The notes under the pieces: generated by a model
What the model saw: the letters and a program-made list of their open reading frames with translations, nothing else
Told to the model about the DNA's origin: nothing
The model's database searches: none
Part shown: in pieces, positions 1 to 10,575 of the stretch
Position numbering within the stretch: the stretch's first letter is position 1
How the letters are laid out: every line of letters begins with the position of its first letter
Source of the DNA: Codonopsis lanceolata
Taxonomy: Eukaryota > Streptophyta > Magnoliopsida > Asterales > Campanulaceae
Length of the DNA stretch: 64,000 bases
Direction: 5' to 3'
Assembly: GCA_013146195.2 (NCBI GenBank)
Contig: CM028379.1
Location: 54,943,693-55,007,692 of the forward strand
Made by a program: the position numbers and the translations under genes

Positions 1-155
1 ATCATGCCGGAGGGCTTTTGCAGGGAGTGCCCCTGCCTAGTTCACGTTTTATTTGACTTGATTGCAGAGTTGGAGCTTGGAGATTAAAGGATACGTTGAA
101 AGCCAGGTATCCAATTGGACAAGTCCAGTGCGTCTAGAAGATTTTGGACGCATTA
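1..155 (+). repeat. 3' end of the Tat-1 5' LTR
   Basis: The segment matches the end of the Tat-2 LTR (reverse complement of 24214-24360), including the shared stretch around GTTGAAAG and the terminus GGACGCATTA, where Tat-2 has GGACGCATCA. The final CA has become TA. The primer-binding site follows two bases later. Confidence 0.8.
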
Positions 156-157
156 GT

Positions 158-176
158 TGGTTTCGTTGCCGGGAAC
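158..176 (+). other. Primer-binding site of Tat-1
   Basis: TGGTTTCGTTGCCGGG lies two bases after the LTR end. Tat-2 has TGGTTCCATTGCCGGG and Tat-3 TGGTTCCATGGCTGGG at the same place. It resembles the tRNA-Asp-type PBS of many plant gypsy elements (TGGCGCCGTTGCCGGG), with positions 4-6 changed. The tRNA assignment is inference. Confidence 0.65.
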
Positions 177-222
177 GAAAACACTTTTTGTGAATTGTGA
201 GTTTGTTCTTGGTAAGACAGCA

Positions 223-2054
223 ATGGCGGAAAACGGCGTTAATGGTGTTAATGGTAGCCGTCCGGAGGAAGTACATGCAACTCCTAGTCTCAATCAATTG
301 GTTGGGAATAATCCCCCTCCTCATGATGCTCATCATCAATTAAATCAACGGCGTGGAGTGGATTCCTTAGCTAGAAGTGCGGTAGCAGCTGTTGGTCTGG
401 CACATGAATTTAGGGAGGAAGCTCTTCGTCAAAAGGCCATATATTTGGGACAGATGCACCAACTTAATTTGCAGTTGATTGCCATGGGTAAGCCGCCTCT
501 ACCCATTGAGGTGGATCCCTTACCAGCTTTATCTGCTCCAAGTCAAGCAGCAAGTGGTTCGAGGACTGGGGGCAATCGCTTAAATGCAATGATCGTTCCT
601 TCTCAGCTGCGTATACAGGGGTCAAAGGGACGAGATCATCCGGAAGGTAGAGCTAGTCACTGGGTTGTGCCTAGTGTTCATTCACGGTTGGGACCACGAG
701 TGGGGGATGATTCAGCACAGTCCCGTCGTCATCGGCGAACACCTTCCCCACGAAGGTCTCATGCTCGTAGGCTTCGTTCGCCCTCTCCTCGACGGTCACA
801 TGCTCGTAGCCGTCGTTCACCATCTCCAAGGAGATCTTATGCTCGTCGTCAAAGGACTCCTTCCCCTAGGCGATCCCAAGGGCACTTATCTCACCATTCT
901 AAGGATAAAAGGGAGTTGCATCAACTAGGTGCGCAAAGAAATTTAGTGGTCAATGAACCAGTTTCTCAGCTCGCTGGGGTGCCCCAGGCACAGGTGGCGC
1001 AGGCCGTGGGTGTTACTCAAGCCATTGGAGCTATGGGTCCCCCACAGGTCCCTCCTATGCCCGTGGTACAACCTCAGCCCGGGGGTGGTTTGCCTACAAC
1101 CATTAATATGCAGGATTTTGAAGATTTAAAACGTCGTATGGAGGCGTGGGAGCAGGGCAAAGCTCTGGATGGAAACTTTTTGGGCACTTCAGCTAGCCCG
1201 TTGGTACCATGGATTGAGAATGCACCGCCAGCACAAGGGCTCATTTTCCCGAATATTAAGGAGTATCTGAGGGGAAGGCGAAGGTGAGGCGGTTGATGTC
1301 ATTCGAGTCTCAAATCGGCTTAGTGACTTCAGATGAGGCGTTAAAAATTCGGGCTTTCGTGGGAGCTTTGCAAGGAAAGGCCTTGGCATGAATGGGAGCT
1401 CTGCCGCGTAGATCAATTAACAATTGGGCTGACCTGCGAACAAAGTTTTTGGCAGATTTCGGAACCGCGGGCACTTTGGCAAAGACAAGGGCTGATTTGT
1501 CAAAGGTTAAGCAAGGAGCACTCGAGTCAACTGCTAGTTACTTGGAGCGATTTACTAAAGTCTTGGAGCAAGTCCCAGGGTTGACCGAGAAGGAGGTAAC
1601 TTTGTGCTTTGAAACAGGCTTGCTCGAGGGTGAAGGTTGATTGAGATCGGAACTAAGCATGCGTGAGCCCAAAACACAGACAGAAATGTTAATACGGGCT
1701 CAGAAGTGGTGTGCCGGAGAGACGAAAAAGAAAGAAAAGAAGAAAGAGAACAATGATGCTGTTGGAAATTCTAAGGGTAATGGTCTGGCCGTGGGCGGAG
1801 GATATAACAAAGGCAAATCGAGATATGATCGCCCGAGAGAATTTCTTCGTGAAGCTGATCTTACCCCGCTCAATACGTTACGCGATGATATCATGTATGA
1901 GATTCGAGATGAGCTTCCTCGCCCACCTCGCATGAATCCTGAGACTGCAGATACTCGGGATCGGACAAAAAGATGTGCTTATCATGATGATTATGGGCAT
2001 ACAACAGAGGACTGTTGGCCGCTGAAGAAGGCCATTCAGAAATTAATCAATTAA
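223..2054 (+). pseudogene. gag: Gag of Tat-1 (capsid and nucleocapsid), broken
   Basis: Gag forms the cytoplasmic particle and binds element RNA. I choose the ATG at 223 (MAENGVNG) because Tat-2 has the same start (34862); the frame opens earlier only through the PBS. Residues after about 170 hold four 13-residue Arg/Ser-rich repeats (739-894). The retrotransposon-gag domain lies at about 1240-1640, with IRAFVGALQGKALA and YLERFTKVLEQ readable. A zinc-finger-like motif follows (CAYHDDYGHTTEDC, about 1975-2016). Breaks: a one-base shift near 1285, TGA for an expected Trp codon at 1389 and 1638, and TAA for an expected Gln at 2052. The family is certain; the protein cannot be made as it stands. 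Confidence 0.85.
739..894 (+). repeat. 39-bp tandem repeat encoding SR-like units in gag
   Basis: Four consecutive units start at 739, 778, 817 and 856. Each encodes 13 residues built on S/TPSPRRS(H/Y)AR, followed by R-rich residues; the fourth unit diverges at its end. A degenerate counterpart is visible in Tat-2 gag (about 34220-34400, - strand). Confidence 0.85.
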
Positions 2055-2903
2055 GGTCGGCTAGACCAGTTCAAGAGGGATGGAGGAAACAGAGGAAATG
2101 CTCCCAGGAGAGATGCCCCACCGATCAGAGGGGTAATAAATGTCATAATGGATGAAGAGCCCACTCCAACTCAGCTCGGAAAACAGATCTATTCTTTGTC
2201 GAAGGTTGTAGATCAACCTATTGCTTTGCAAGCTGGAGAGGAAGCTATACAGTTCACTCGTAGCGAGCTAGCGAGCAATGTAGCAGGAGAGCAGTCCTTG
2301 ATTGTCTCGGCCTTGGTGGATGGATGGGTCGTGCATCGAATCCTGGTTGATACTGGTGCTTGCAGGGATGTGATGTATTACTCATGTTTCCAAGGTTTGG
2401 AATTGAGTGATGATCGACTCAAACCATACGCTGGGACGCTGGAGGGCTTCATTAATCACAAAGTACCAGTTAAAGGCACGGTCGAGCCGGAGGTCTTTAT
2501 TGGTGAGGGGAACCGCACGCGAGTTGAGAAGATCACTTTCATGGTGATCGATTTAAAGTCTCCTTACAATATTATTTTGGGTGTGCCGAGCATGACCAAG
2601 TTTCAGATGGTCGCGTCTATTCCCCACCAGCGCGCTAAGTTCTACACCTATCAAGGAGTGGGTGTATTGAGGAGTCAGCCTCGGGCAGTACTTGAATATG
2701 TGCGTGACAGTCAGCGAAAAAAGCAAAAGTTGACCTTGGAGGACGGTGAGCAGAAAATCATTGTTAGTACCAAGGAGACGTCTCATGTGACTGTGGGACC
2801 AACAACAGTGGCAATGGTGAATGAGGATTGCGAGGTGGATACATGTTCTTTGCCGACATTGAAGTCAGGGGGCAGGCCGAGCACGAGGATGACACAAGCT
2901 TGA
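2055..2903 (+). pseudogene. Aspartic protease region of Tat-1 polyprotein
   Basis: This region would cut the Gag-Pol polyprotein. The open part (2148-2903) has the catalytic motif LVDTGA with Asp at 2349-2351, and a downstream ILGVPSM motif like the second conserved loop of retropepsins. The preceding linker (GRLDQFKRD, IRGVINVI) continues the gag frame after the stop at 2052-2054. There is no independent start; this is a slice of a polyprotein. The frame ends at 2903 and continues in another frame, which indicates a shift. The same region exists in Tat-2. Confidence 0.82.
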
Positions 2904-3062
2904 CCGTGGATCAAATTGGCGGAGAGAACATTTTCCCTTTGACGACATTGAAGTCGGGGGGGCAGGTCGAACAGCATGATGAGGCGAATTTGGTTCCAGA
3001 AGTGGTTGGAGAGAAACTTGATGGTCCCTTGCCGACATTGAAGTCGGGGGGACAGGATGAAC
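2847..3062 (+). repeat. Three-copy repeat in the protease-RT linker
   Basis: A G-rich module built on CGACATTGAAGTCGGGGG occurs at about 2851, 2939 and 3031, a period of roughly 90 bp. It encodes a recurring PTLKSGGQ-like peptide separated by acidic stretches. It lies between the protease and RT domains. Confidence 0.8.
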
Positions 3063-3193
3063 AACTTCAGGACATGGATGTGGATCAGCTTGATACGGTT
3101 GAATCCCAGGCTGAGAAAGAGGAGAATGTGGAGTGTGATACGCTCCAAATGCGAGATGAGCCAGAATTTACGGCTTAGGACGAGCTCGAGGAG

Positions 3194-4680
3194 GTGGTTA
3201 TCAATCCCGCTTACCCTGAGCAAAAAATAAAGATTGGTAAGGCATTGTCAGCTGAAGCTCGGGCAAGTTTGATCAGGCAGCTTCAGGAGAGTTTGGATGT
3301 CTTTGCATGGAGACCAGAAGATATGCAAGGTGTGAGTGAGGCTGTGGCTTTGCATCATTTTAATGTGGATCCCGCTTTTAGGCCAATTCAGCAGCGGCCT
3401 AGAATTTATTCTATTGAAAAGGATCAAGCTATCAAGGAGGAAGTTGAGAATCTGTTTAGTGCGGGCATTATTGAGGAAATACATTACCCAACTTGGTTGG
3501 CTAATGTTGTTATGGTCAAAAAATCTAACGGCAAGTGGCGGATGTGCGTGGATTTCACTGACTTGAATAAGGCTTACCAGAAATATTGCTACTCTTTACC
3601 TCGAATTGACAAGCTGGTAGACGCTATAGCGGGATCCGAGCTTCTCGGCTTCATTGATGCGTATTCTGGGTATCACCAAGTTAAAATGAACGAGCAGGAT
3701 AAGGCTCTGACAGCTTTCCGAGCAGCAGGAGGGCTGTATTGTTATAAGATGATGCCATTCGGTTTGAAAAATGCAGGAGCTACTTATCACAGAATGGTGA
3801 ATAAGATATTCAGCTCGCAGATCGGAAGGAATGTCGAAGCTTATATTGACGACATGGTGGTGAAGACCAAAGGGCATGAGCATGCAGTGGACTTGGGCGA
3901 AACGTTTGCTAACCTCAGAAAAAATAACATGAAGCTTAACTCGAGTAAGTGTGTGTTCGGGGTGAAGACGGGCAAGTTTCTGGGGTTCATGGTAACTGAG
4001 AGGGGCAAAGAGGCTAATCCAGAAAAAATTAAGGCATTGGTCACTATGAAGCTTCCTCGATGTATCAAAGATGTTCAAAAGCTCAATGGTAGGGTGATAG
4101 CCCTTGGTCGCTTTATTTCTAGGTCGGCAGAAAGGTGTTTGCCATTCTTCAAGGTTCTTCGTGGGAACAAGGGGTTTGAGTGGACAGCTGAATGTCAGAA
4201 GGCCTTTGAGCAGCTGGTGGAATATCTGGGAAGTCCTTCTTTGTTGAGCAGCCCAGTTTTTGGTGAGACATTGTTTGTGTATTTAGCGGCCACGGAGCAG
4301 GCTGTAGCCGCCGTGTTAATTAGGGAGGAATGTAATGTGCAAAAGCATGTTTATTATGTGTCAAAGGCCCTCACTGCTGTAGAGGGACGATATTTTAATG
4401 CAGAAAAGTTGGCTTATTCGCTTGTTGTTGCTACTCGGAAACTTCGAGCTTATTTTTCTGCACATTCAATCATTGTATACACCGACATGCCTCTCAGGAA
4501 AATTTTGCACAAGCCAGATTCTTCTGGTCGTTTGCTCACTTGGTCCATTGAGTTAACTAAGTTTGATATTGACTATCAACCTCGACGGGCGATTAAGGCA
4601 CAGGCTTTGGCAGACTTTGTAGCTGAGACCAGCTTCAAGGATTCGTGCGAAGAGGAGGTTCCTGCTAAGACAGTGTCAGT
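3194..4680 (+). pseudogene. Reverse transcriptase and RNase H of Tat-1
   Basis: The region copies element RNA into DNA and degrades the RNA strand. It is the longest open pol frame (3194-4846). RT signatures are LPRIDKLVDAI, FIDAYSGYHQV (about residue 153), MMPFGLKNAGATYHRMV and the catalytic YIDD (Tyr 217). The following RNase H part contains YYVSKALTAVEGRYFNAEK, VYTDMPLRKIL and KAQALADFVAE. It continues without a break into the second RNase H. There is no natural start, as expected inside a polyprotein. An in-frame TAG at about 3175 separates it from the protease side. Confidence 0.92.
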
Positions 4681-5137
4681 GAGTATACCAATTCCAAAGC
4701 CTCGACCAGAGTATTGTTGGGAGTTGCATGTGGATGGTTCGGCTAGCAGGTTCGGAAATGGAGCCGGGATGGTGTTAGTCCCACCCGAGCAGGATGTAGA
4801 GTTTGAAAAAGCATTACGCTTTAAGTTTCCAACTTCCAATAACTAGGCCAAGTATGAAGATTTGATCCCAGGGCTCGAGCTCGCGCAAGATGTGGGAGTT
4901 CGAGAAGTGATTGTTTATTGTGACTCCTAGTTAGTTGTGAATCAAGTTAGAGGAGATTATGCTGTTCATCATCCAGTGTTGGTTCGTTATTGTGCGATGG
5001 TGAAAGAGATTCTGAAGGATTTTGATTATTGGGAATTGGTACGAATTGCTCGCGAGGATAATATGCGGGCAGATTATTTATCTAAAATGGCTGAAGATGA
5101 AATTCAGTCTTTGCATCCACGGGTCATGATTGAATAA
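4681..5137 (+). pseudogene. Second, archaeal-type RNase H (aRNH) of Tat-1
   Basis: A second RNase H follows the first. Readable pieces are ELHVDGSAS (catalytic Asp at 4733), SNN then a TAG stop then AKYEDLI (the expected Glu region), YCDS then TAG then LVVNQVRGDY, and REDNMRADYLSKMA. A duplicated RNase H of this kind is a known hallmark of the Tat lineage and is the main reason for that assignment. Three stops (4843, 4927, 5135) interrupt it, the last at a place where Gln is expected. Confidence 0.83.
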
Positions 5138-6432
5138 TTGGAGGTTCCTGTCATAGAAAAAGAGGTGATCATGGACATTGAGCATGCTTCAAAGTGTTGG
5201 ATAGACGACTTGAAGGCTTACATCGAGCAGGGGACTTTGCCCGAGGACAAGACGGAGGCTCGAACTATTCAGAAACGATCATGTCGGTATGTCATCTTGG
5301 ATAACATACTTTATAGGCGGTCATACACCAGACCTTTGCTCAAATGCGTTCGACCAGAGATGACTGAGGGCATTTTAGGAGAAATACATGAAGGTAAATG
5401 TGGTGGTCATCCTGGCCAAAGGTCATTGGCAGAAAAAGTCCTGGCAGCTGGTTTCTATTGGATTACTTTGAGGCAGGATACAGAAATGTATGTTCGGCGA
5501 TGTGACAAGTGTCAACATTATGTGGATATTCCTCGTTTACCTTCTACCGAGCAGACTCATGTGGTTGCATCGTGGCCATTTGACATGTGGGGTATAGATC
5601 TTATTGGCCCATTTCCATTGGCTCGGTTTAAGTATGCGAAGTTTATTATTTTACCAAATGTATGCGGTGGTCGCTGTGGATTATTTTACCAAATGGGTGG
5701 AGGCTAAGCCTTTGGCAACTATCAGCGAAGTTAATGTGATTGACTTTGTTCATGAGCACATATGGTGTCGTTTTGGAGTTCCGCGAGCAATTGTGTCCGA
5801 TCATGGGACTCAATTTTCAGAAAAATTCACTAAAGCATGCGAGCAGATGCGAGTGAAGCATTGGCAATCTTCGGTGGCATTGGGCAAGCTGAGGCCGCTA
5901 ACAAACAAGTCTTGCATGTCCTCAAGCGAAACCTTGAAGACAAGGCAGGAAGATGGGTAAATGAGTTGCCTTCGTCTTTGTGGGCGGTTAGAACGACGAT
6001 CAGGGGTCCTACCGGGGAAACAACTTTTTCTATGGCTTATGGATCTGAGGCTATGGCCCCGGTGGAAATGAACTTGCCCAATCATAGGGTATTGCATTAT
6101 AATGCTAAATCCAATAGTGTAGCTCGGGCAGCCGATCTGGATCTGTTAGAAGAGAAACAGTTGGAATCTAAGATGAGGATGGCAAACTACAAACAACGAG
6201 CAAAGGCCCACCGCGATAAGAGGGTTCGTGGTCGGTCATTTGCTCTGGGCGACTGGGTTCTCCGCAAGATTGAAGCAACAGGCCATCGAGCAGAGTGGGG
6301 GAAACTTTCGCCGAAGGACCATTTCCATTGCCGTAAATTGTTAAAGAAGGCACCTATATGCTTCGAGCAGAGGATGGAAGCGAGTTGAAACATCCATGGC
6401 ATGCAGATCACTTGAAGAAATATTATCGGTGA
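5138..6432 (+). pseudogene. Integrase of Tat-1, frameshifted
   Basis: Integrase inserts the cDNA into the genome. The HHCC zinc-binding part is seen as HEGKCGGHPGQ followed by CDKCQHY. The catalytic core starts at MWGIDLIGPFP (first Asp), continues in a second frame with IVSDHGTQF (second Asp), and in a third frame with GQAEAANKQV (Glu). The C-terminal part (GDWVLRKIEATGHRAEWGKL, then HPWHADHLKKYY) reaches a TGA at 6430-6432. At least three frame changes (near 5650-5700, 5830-5890 and 6310-6330) disable it. The Tat-2 integrase ends with nearly the same tail. Confidence 0.87.
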
Positions 6433-7068
6433 TTGGCAGTATGTAATTCATTTATCTCTTCTTTTTATTTTCCAAGTGATAATGGAATGAATTAGCAGAT
6501 GTGTTCAGCTTATAACATTTAATGCAAAGCTCAATTATACTTTTGGCGGGCAGGGGAATTTTTCTGGCCCGATTTGAAAGTTTGTGTTTGAGTAGACTAA
6601 AATTCACAATTATTCCTTTTTTTGCGAACATGGGATATCCTTGCTCATAAAAAAGGGTTGGTGTTCGAGTTAATTGCTTCTTATGTTCTCGATTATTCTC
6701 TTTAGCGAGCATAAGCTATTTATGCTCGTGAAAAGAGTTAGTGTTCAAGATAATTGCTTTTCTTATGTTCTCGATTATTCTCTTTTACGAGCATAAGTTA
6801 TTTACGCTCGTGAAAAGAGTTGGTGTTCGAGTTGGTTGATTGTTCAATTATATATGATTTCTTTTTCACGAGCATAGGTTGCCTTTGCTCGGGAAAAGAA
6901 GTTGGCGTTCAAATCAGTCATTCATAGTTGAAATGTTAGAATGCAAGCAAGCATAGCAGAAAGAAAGCATTCATCAAACTAACAAAATAAAGGAGTAGCA
7001 AATATTACAGAACCAGAAATGTATATTGTTTTTGGAGGATCATGGCACGGAGGCCAAAAAGGGAAACT
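6433..7068. other. Spacer between convergent pol and antisense gene
   Basis: No coding capacity is recognised. The spacer separates the pol stop (6432) from the aORF stop (7069), which converge. Its middle is filled by the hairpin repeat described separately. It probably holds the 3' UTR of the antisense transcript. Confidence 0.6.
6600..6905. repeat. 80-81 bp tandem repeat with a hairpin in each unit
   Basis: About four units, the first degenerate. Hairpins sit at 6706-6728 (perfect CGAGCATA/TATGCTCG stem, loop AGCTATT), 6787-6811 and 6867-6893, spaced 81 and 80 bp. Each is followed by GAAAAGA and a GTTGGTGTTCGAG-like segment. Confidence 0.85.
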
Positions 7069-7899
7069 TCATACATTCGGAGGAGTGTTTCTAGGGGCTG
7101 CTGGGTTGACATTAGTTGTTCCTTCGGGGGTGGCCTCGAGGATGATTATATCGTCGTCACCGGCTTGATCGGATGTACCTTCATTTTCTTTGGGATGTGC
7201 CTGAGATCTCCAAATGTGAGTCATAAGCTCACTGATGTTGGCTTCGACAACTGGAGGAGGGGTCCATGGAGATAAGCCTTTTTCTGCATCAGCTTCAGCG
7301 AGAGAGTCTAGCTCTTCCTCGGTATACGGAACAAAAGCATGACCAGGGTGGGTTGAAGGGCAGAAAGGTGGGTTGGTACCCCACTCGGCAAGCAGCTCTG
7401 GCTTGATTTCCAACCCGCTGCACGAGAGTTGCCTCAGCACGTGGTTTATTCCCTGGAGGAAGAAGGGATAAGCTTCACTTTCCACGTAGGCAGCAAAGTT
7501 TTCAGAATTTTTGTAATCTTCAATGATATTATGTTTTTGCTCCTCGCTCGGGAGAGATTCTGCTTCCTTCAGCTTTCCTTCCAGGTCGGCAATTGTGGCC
7601 TTGGCTTCTTATAGTTGAGCTTGGGTGGCTCGAAGATCCTTCCGGACTCCAGAGATATTATTTAAAGTCGCTTCTTCAGATTTCTTGGAGAAATCCAGAT
7701 GGGACTCTAAGTTTTTCTTCTCAGCCTCGACCTTGGAGAGCTCTGTCACTTTACTAGTGAGAGTCTCCTCGGTTGTCTTCAGCTCGGCACGGACAGAGTT
7801 GACGGTCTCCTCCAGTTGGTTCTTTTCTTTCAACAATGCGGCATTCGAGTTGATGTTGTTAACAAGCCGTTCGTACATCATTTCTGTTTTGGTAGCGAT

Positions 7900-7968
7900 C
7901 TGCAGATAAAGATGTAGTTGGTATTTGTGGAATGTAAAGGAAATATGGATTGCAAGGAAATTGTTTAC
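7900..7968 (-). other. Intron in the Tat-1 aORF
   Basis: The donor is CTGAG|GTAAAC and the acceptor TTTATCTGCAG|ATCGC. It is 69 bp, a multiple of three and without stops, so it can be read through. Tat-2 (from 27264) and Tat-3 (43363-43438) have GT...AG sequences at the same place after a GAG codon. Confidence 0.75.
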
Positions 7969-8537
7969 CTCAGTCAAGCACATCCCGACTTCTCCCACCA
8001 AAACCGAGCTCGCTTGGTCGGCGCTCTTCTTCCGAATCCCGTCGTGTCGCAGTCTTTTCATCAGGCCAAGTCCCACAGTTGCTGGGTACCCACTGTGTTT
8101 GAAAATATTGATCTTATCAAGATCGGGCACATCGGCGATTTCGGCGATGAGGGCCCCAGCTTTCTTCCGGTCATCGGGCATAAGGAAATTGTCCTTGTGC
8201 CATGATGGGATGGAAGGGGTAGCCTCCTCGAGCACATCTTTATCTGCTCGGCGTTTACTTCTTTCACTTGTGGGAATTTGGCTCGGAGCGGTGATGTTGA
8301 TTGCGGGTTGGGTGTTGAGGGGAGTCGGGTCAGCCCTTTGCATGGCAAGAATTGGGGCAGTGAGTGTAGCTAGTTGACTGGGCTCTGGTTGATTGCGTTT
8401 GGTACCACGACCAGTGGCAGTGGTCGGGATGGTTGGAAGGGCTGCAGCAGTTTGGGTAGACAAGTGTTTGTTCCTTTTGCTCGCCCCTTTCTTGGCGGCT
8501 TGGAGGAATTTGCTCACGTTAGTTAATTGCTTCATGT

Positions 8538-8680
8538 CTGCAAAAGTGAAAGCAAGAGTATAAGAAATATAGAAGATAATAAGTTTGCGAGTTCGATATA
8601 AAGAACAGGGTTGAAGAATAGACCAGTAGGTGAAAAGGGGGGTGTGCAATTGGTCCCAGTTCGTGCACACTCAAGGCATT
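8538..8680 (-). other. Intron 1 of the Tat-1 aORF (acceptor clear, donor approximate)
   Basis: A pyrimidine-rich tract ends in CTTTTGCAG at 8538, directly before ACATGAAGCAATTAAC. Tat-3 has TTTGGTGCAG|TCATGATG at the matching place (42790). The donor is not certain; the 8680 end is an estimate where recognisable domain sequence stops. Confidence 0.55.
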
Positions 8681-9744
8681 CACCGGGGAACTTGTTTCCA
8701 TGACATAGGCCCCAGTAAGGATGTGGTAGTTCGGGCTCGATGGTAACTCGTGGCTCGACTCCTTCCATGGGCCAATTTAAGATTCCGGCTAGGCGAAGAA
8801 AGGCCAAATCGGATGTGAGGGCTCGCCAATCGAGTACAAAGTCTTGCCCAGCTCGGCCATCTCGTCCTTCGTTTACCCCGAGCAGCGATCTGAAGGCTCT
8901 TGCTATTTTTGGTTCGCCAGCTCGGTAGGCATTCTTATCATATTCAGGCAACCCATAATCGTGAAGATAAGGAGCAAAGGGCCAGCCGACACTTGATTCG
9001 ATTAGTAAGGCTTTCCCATCCCAGCCATCTACTTTATTCGGACCGTCGTTGAGAAGCTTAAAATAGTTTGGATTTGACCGACCTGTGAGACGCCCAGACT
9101 TTTTGTCTAAAGAAAAGAGGAAGAACTTCCTAAATAAAGTCATATCGGGTTCGAACCCGAGCAACCTACATGCAACTGTGTATGCCATCAGAAACCTTAC
9201 CGTTGTAAGGGTCAGATCGCAGGGAAGGGCATTGGTTTCATTAAGGAATTCTACGACAAATGGATCGAGGGGGAGGCAAAGTCCTACTAAGAAAAAGTCA
9301 AAATAGAAGACCATTTTGTCTCCTTGGTAGTTATGCCCATTTTCGTTGATATCTAGGTCAAAAGATCGAACCCGGTAGTGTTTGGGATCCATTCCTAAAG
9401 AGTAAAACCAGGTACTGACCTCATCTTCAGAAGTCAGTTCGTCCCATTTGATCGAAGGAGGAATGTTCGGAACGATTTGTATAGAGGAATTTTGGTTTTG
9501 TTCTGGTTGGTAGTTGCTCGAGCAGGGAAGGTTCTCTGCTCGATCATTTCCGGAAAGGTTTTGTTGGTTGCTGCTCGTTCCTTGTTCTGTTAAGTTGTGG
9601 GGTTTTCGTCTACGAGGAATCAAGGTAATCTCTTCTTGCTCGCTTTCCTCGGAGCTGGAACTTGTAGATGGTGGGTTTTCTTCGGGAGCACCATGGTCAT
9701 AGCTCCGGCCTTCAATTTCTGAATGGGTATCGTCGCTGGACATC

Positions 9745-10111
9745 CTACAGAAAACAGGAATCGAGGAACACATGTTAAATCTTGCTCGGGTAGTCGGACA
9801 AGCATAAATCAAATAAAAACCCATGGCAAGAGCCTGTCATGAGATCGGTGAACAGGGCACCGATCATGTATTCCTCGATTCCCTTCATTTGGTCTAAAGT
9901 GGTTGGGTGATAGAAAAGGGAGCAAGATGAATTGAAGGAATCGGAACCTAAAAATCTACGTTTTGATAGTTTACATTTTGAATTCAAGCCTTCAGCTGGT
10001 TATTGGTAAAAGAAGGTTGAATATTGAAGTATAATGCAGAAGAACCCTAATTTGGGGTTGAAGTAATGAAAATATGGCAAAGAAGATAGAAATTGAAATT
10101 CGAGAAAGTAC
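9745..10111 (-). other. 5' UTR intron of the Tat-1 aORF
   Basis: The donor AAATCAG|GTACTTTC is at 10111 and the acceptor TTTTCTGTAG is at 9745, one base before the ATG. Length is 367 bp. Tat-3 has the same arrangement (41148-41405), with donor GTAAGT. Confidence 0.62.
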
Positions 10112-10286
10112 CTGATTTTCGTTTTCGTTGGGGAATGCTGGTTTTGGATCTTGGAAGATTGTTGCAGATCGAGTTCTGATGTGAGCAAGATTGGTGTTGA
10201 GATGACTCGCAGACGCAAAGATCAGTTTTTCTCAGCTCCGAATTCTTGTGAAAGTAGTAAAGTTTGAAATGAGAAGGGGGTTTCCG

Positions 10287-10294
10287 CTTTTATA
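10287..10294 (-). promoter_or_regulatory. TATA box of the Tat-1 antisense promoter
   Basis: TATAAAAG on the minus strand, about 545 bp upstream of the aORF ATG. Tat-2 (25204) and Tat-3 (40905) have TATA boxes at comparable distances from their aORF starts. Confidence 0.65.
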
Positions 10295-10575
10295 CACGGT
10301 GAAACCGTCGTTTGGCGGTCACCCATCATTTGGGTTCGTGTACCGAGGCTCAACGTTCGAGACGGCATTAATCCCTTGTTGGAAAACGGGTCTGTCCTTT
10401 CAAAGAGGCGGCGGCTGACGGCTTGGCTTTCTAAGAACGGTTTTCTAAAAACCTTTTGGGCAACCATTTGCTTAAACCCTTGATCGTTGACAATTAAAAA
10501 GGTTTAATTATACTTTGGGAGATATTTATGAATTTTGAGTCATTCTCCTCGCTTCGAGCATGAATACTCGGTAGG

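Larger units (their letters stand above)
7069..9743 (-). pseudogene. Antisense gene (aORF) of Tat-1: 'putative gypsy type transposon' protein with coiled coil
   Basis: A long spliced gene on the strand opposite to pol. The ATG at 9743 opens MSSDDTHSE; a low-complexity acidic/Ser-rich N-terminus precedes the conserved domain (FYSLGMDPKHYRVRSFDLD, LPLDPFVVEFL, GFEPDMTLFRKFF), which I match to the Pfam family called putative gypsy type transposon (PF04195). A basic linker exon (about 8537-7969) follows. A last exon (7899-7069) has a long predicted coiled coil (ELKTTEETLTSKVTELSKVE) and a conserved tail (YPFFLQGINHVLRQL). One in-frame TAA (7611-7609) interrupts the last exon. The function is unknown. 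Similar antisense ORFs are known in Tat elements. The gene is nearly intact compared with the wrecked pol. Confidence 0.8.

Noticed and set aside
157..222. Upstream extension of the gag frame to 157
   Set aside because: It translates the primer-binding site. The ATG at 223 is conserved in Tat-2.
6600..6905. CRISPR-like array
   Set aside because: Regular hairpin units, but the spacers are repeated too; plant DNA; explained as a tandem repeat.
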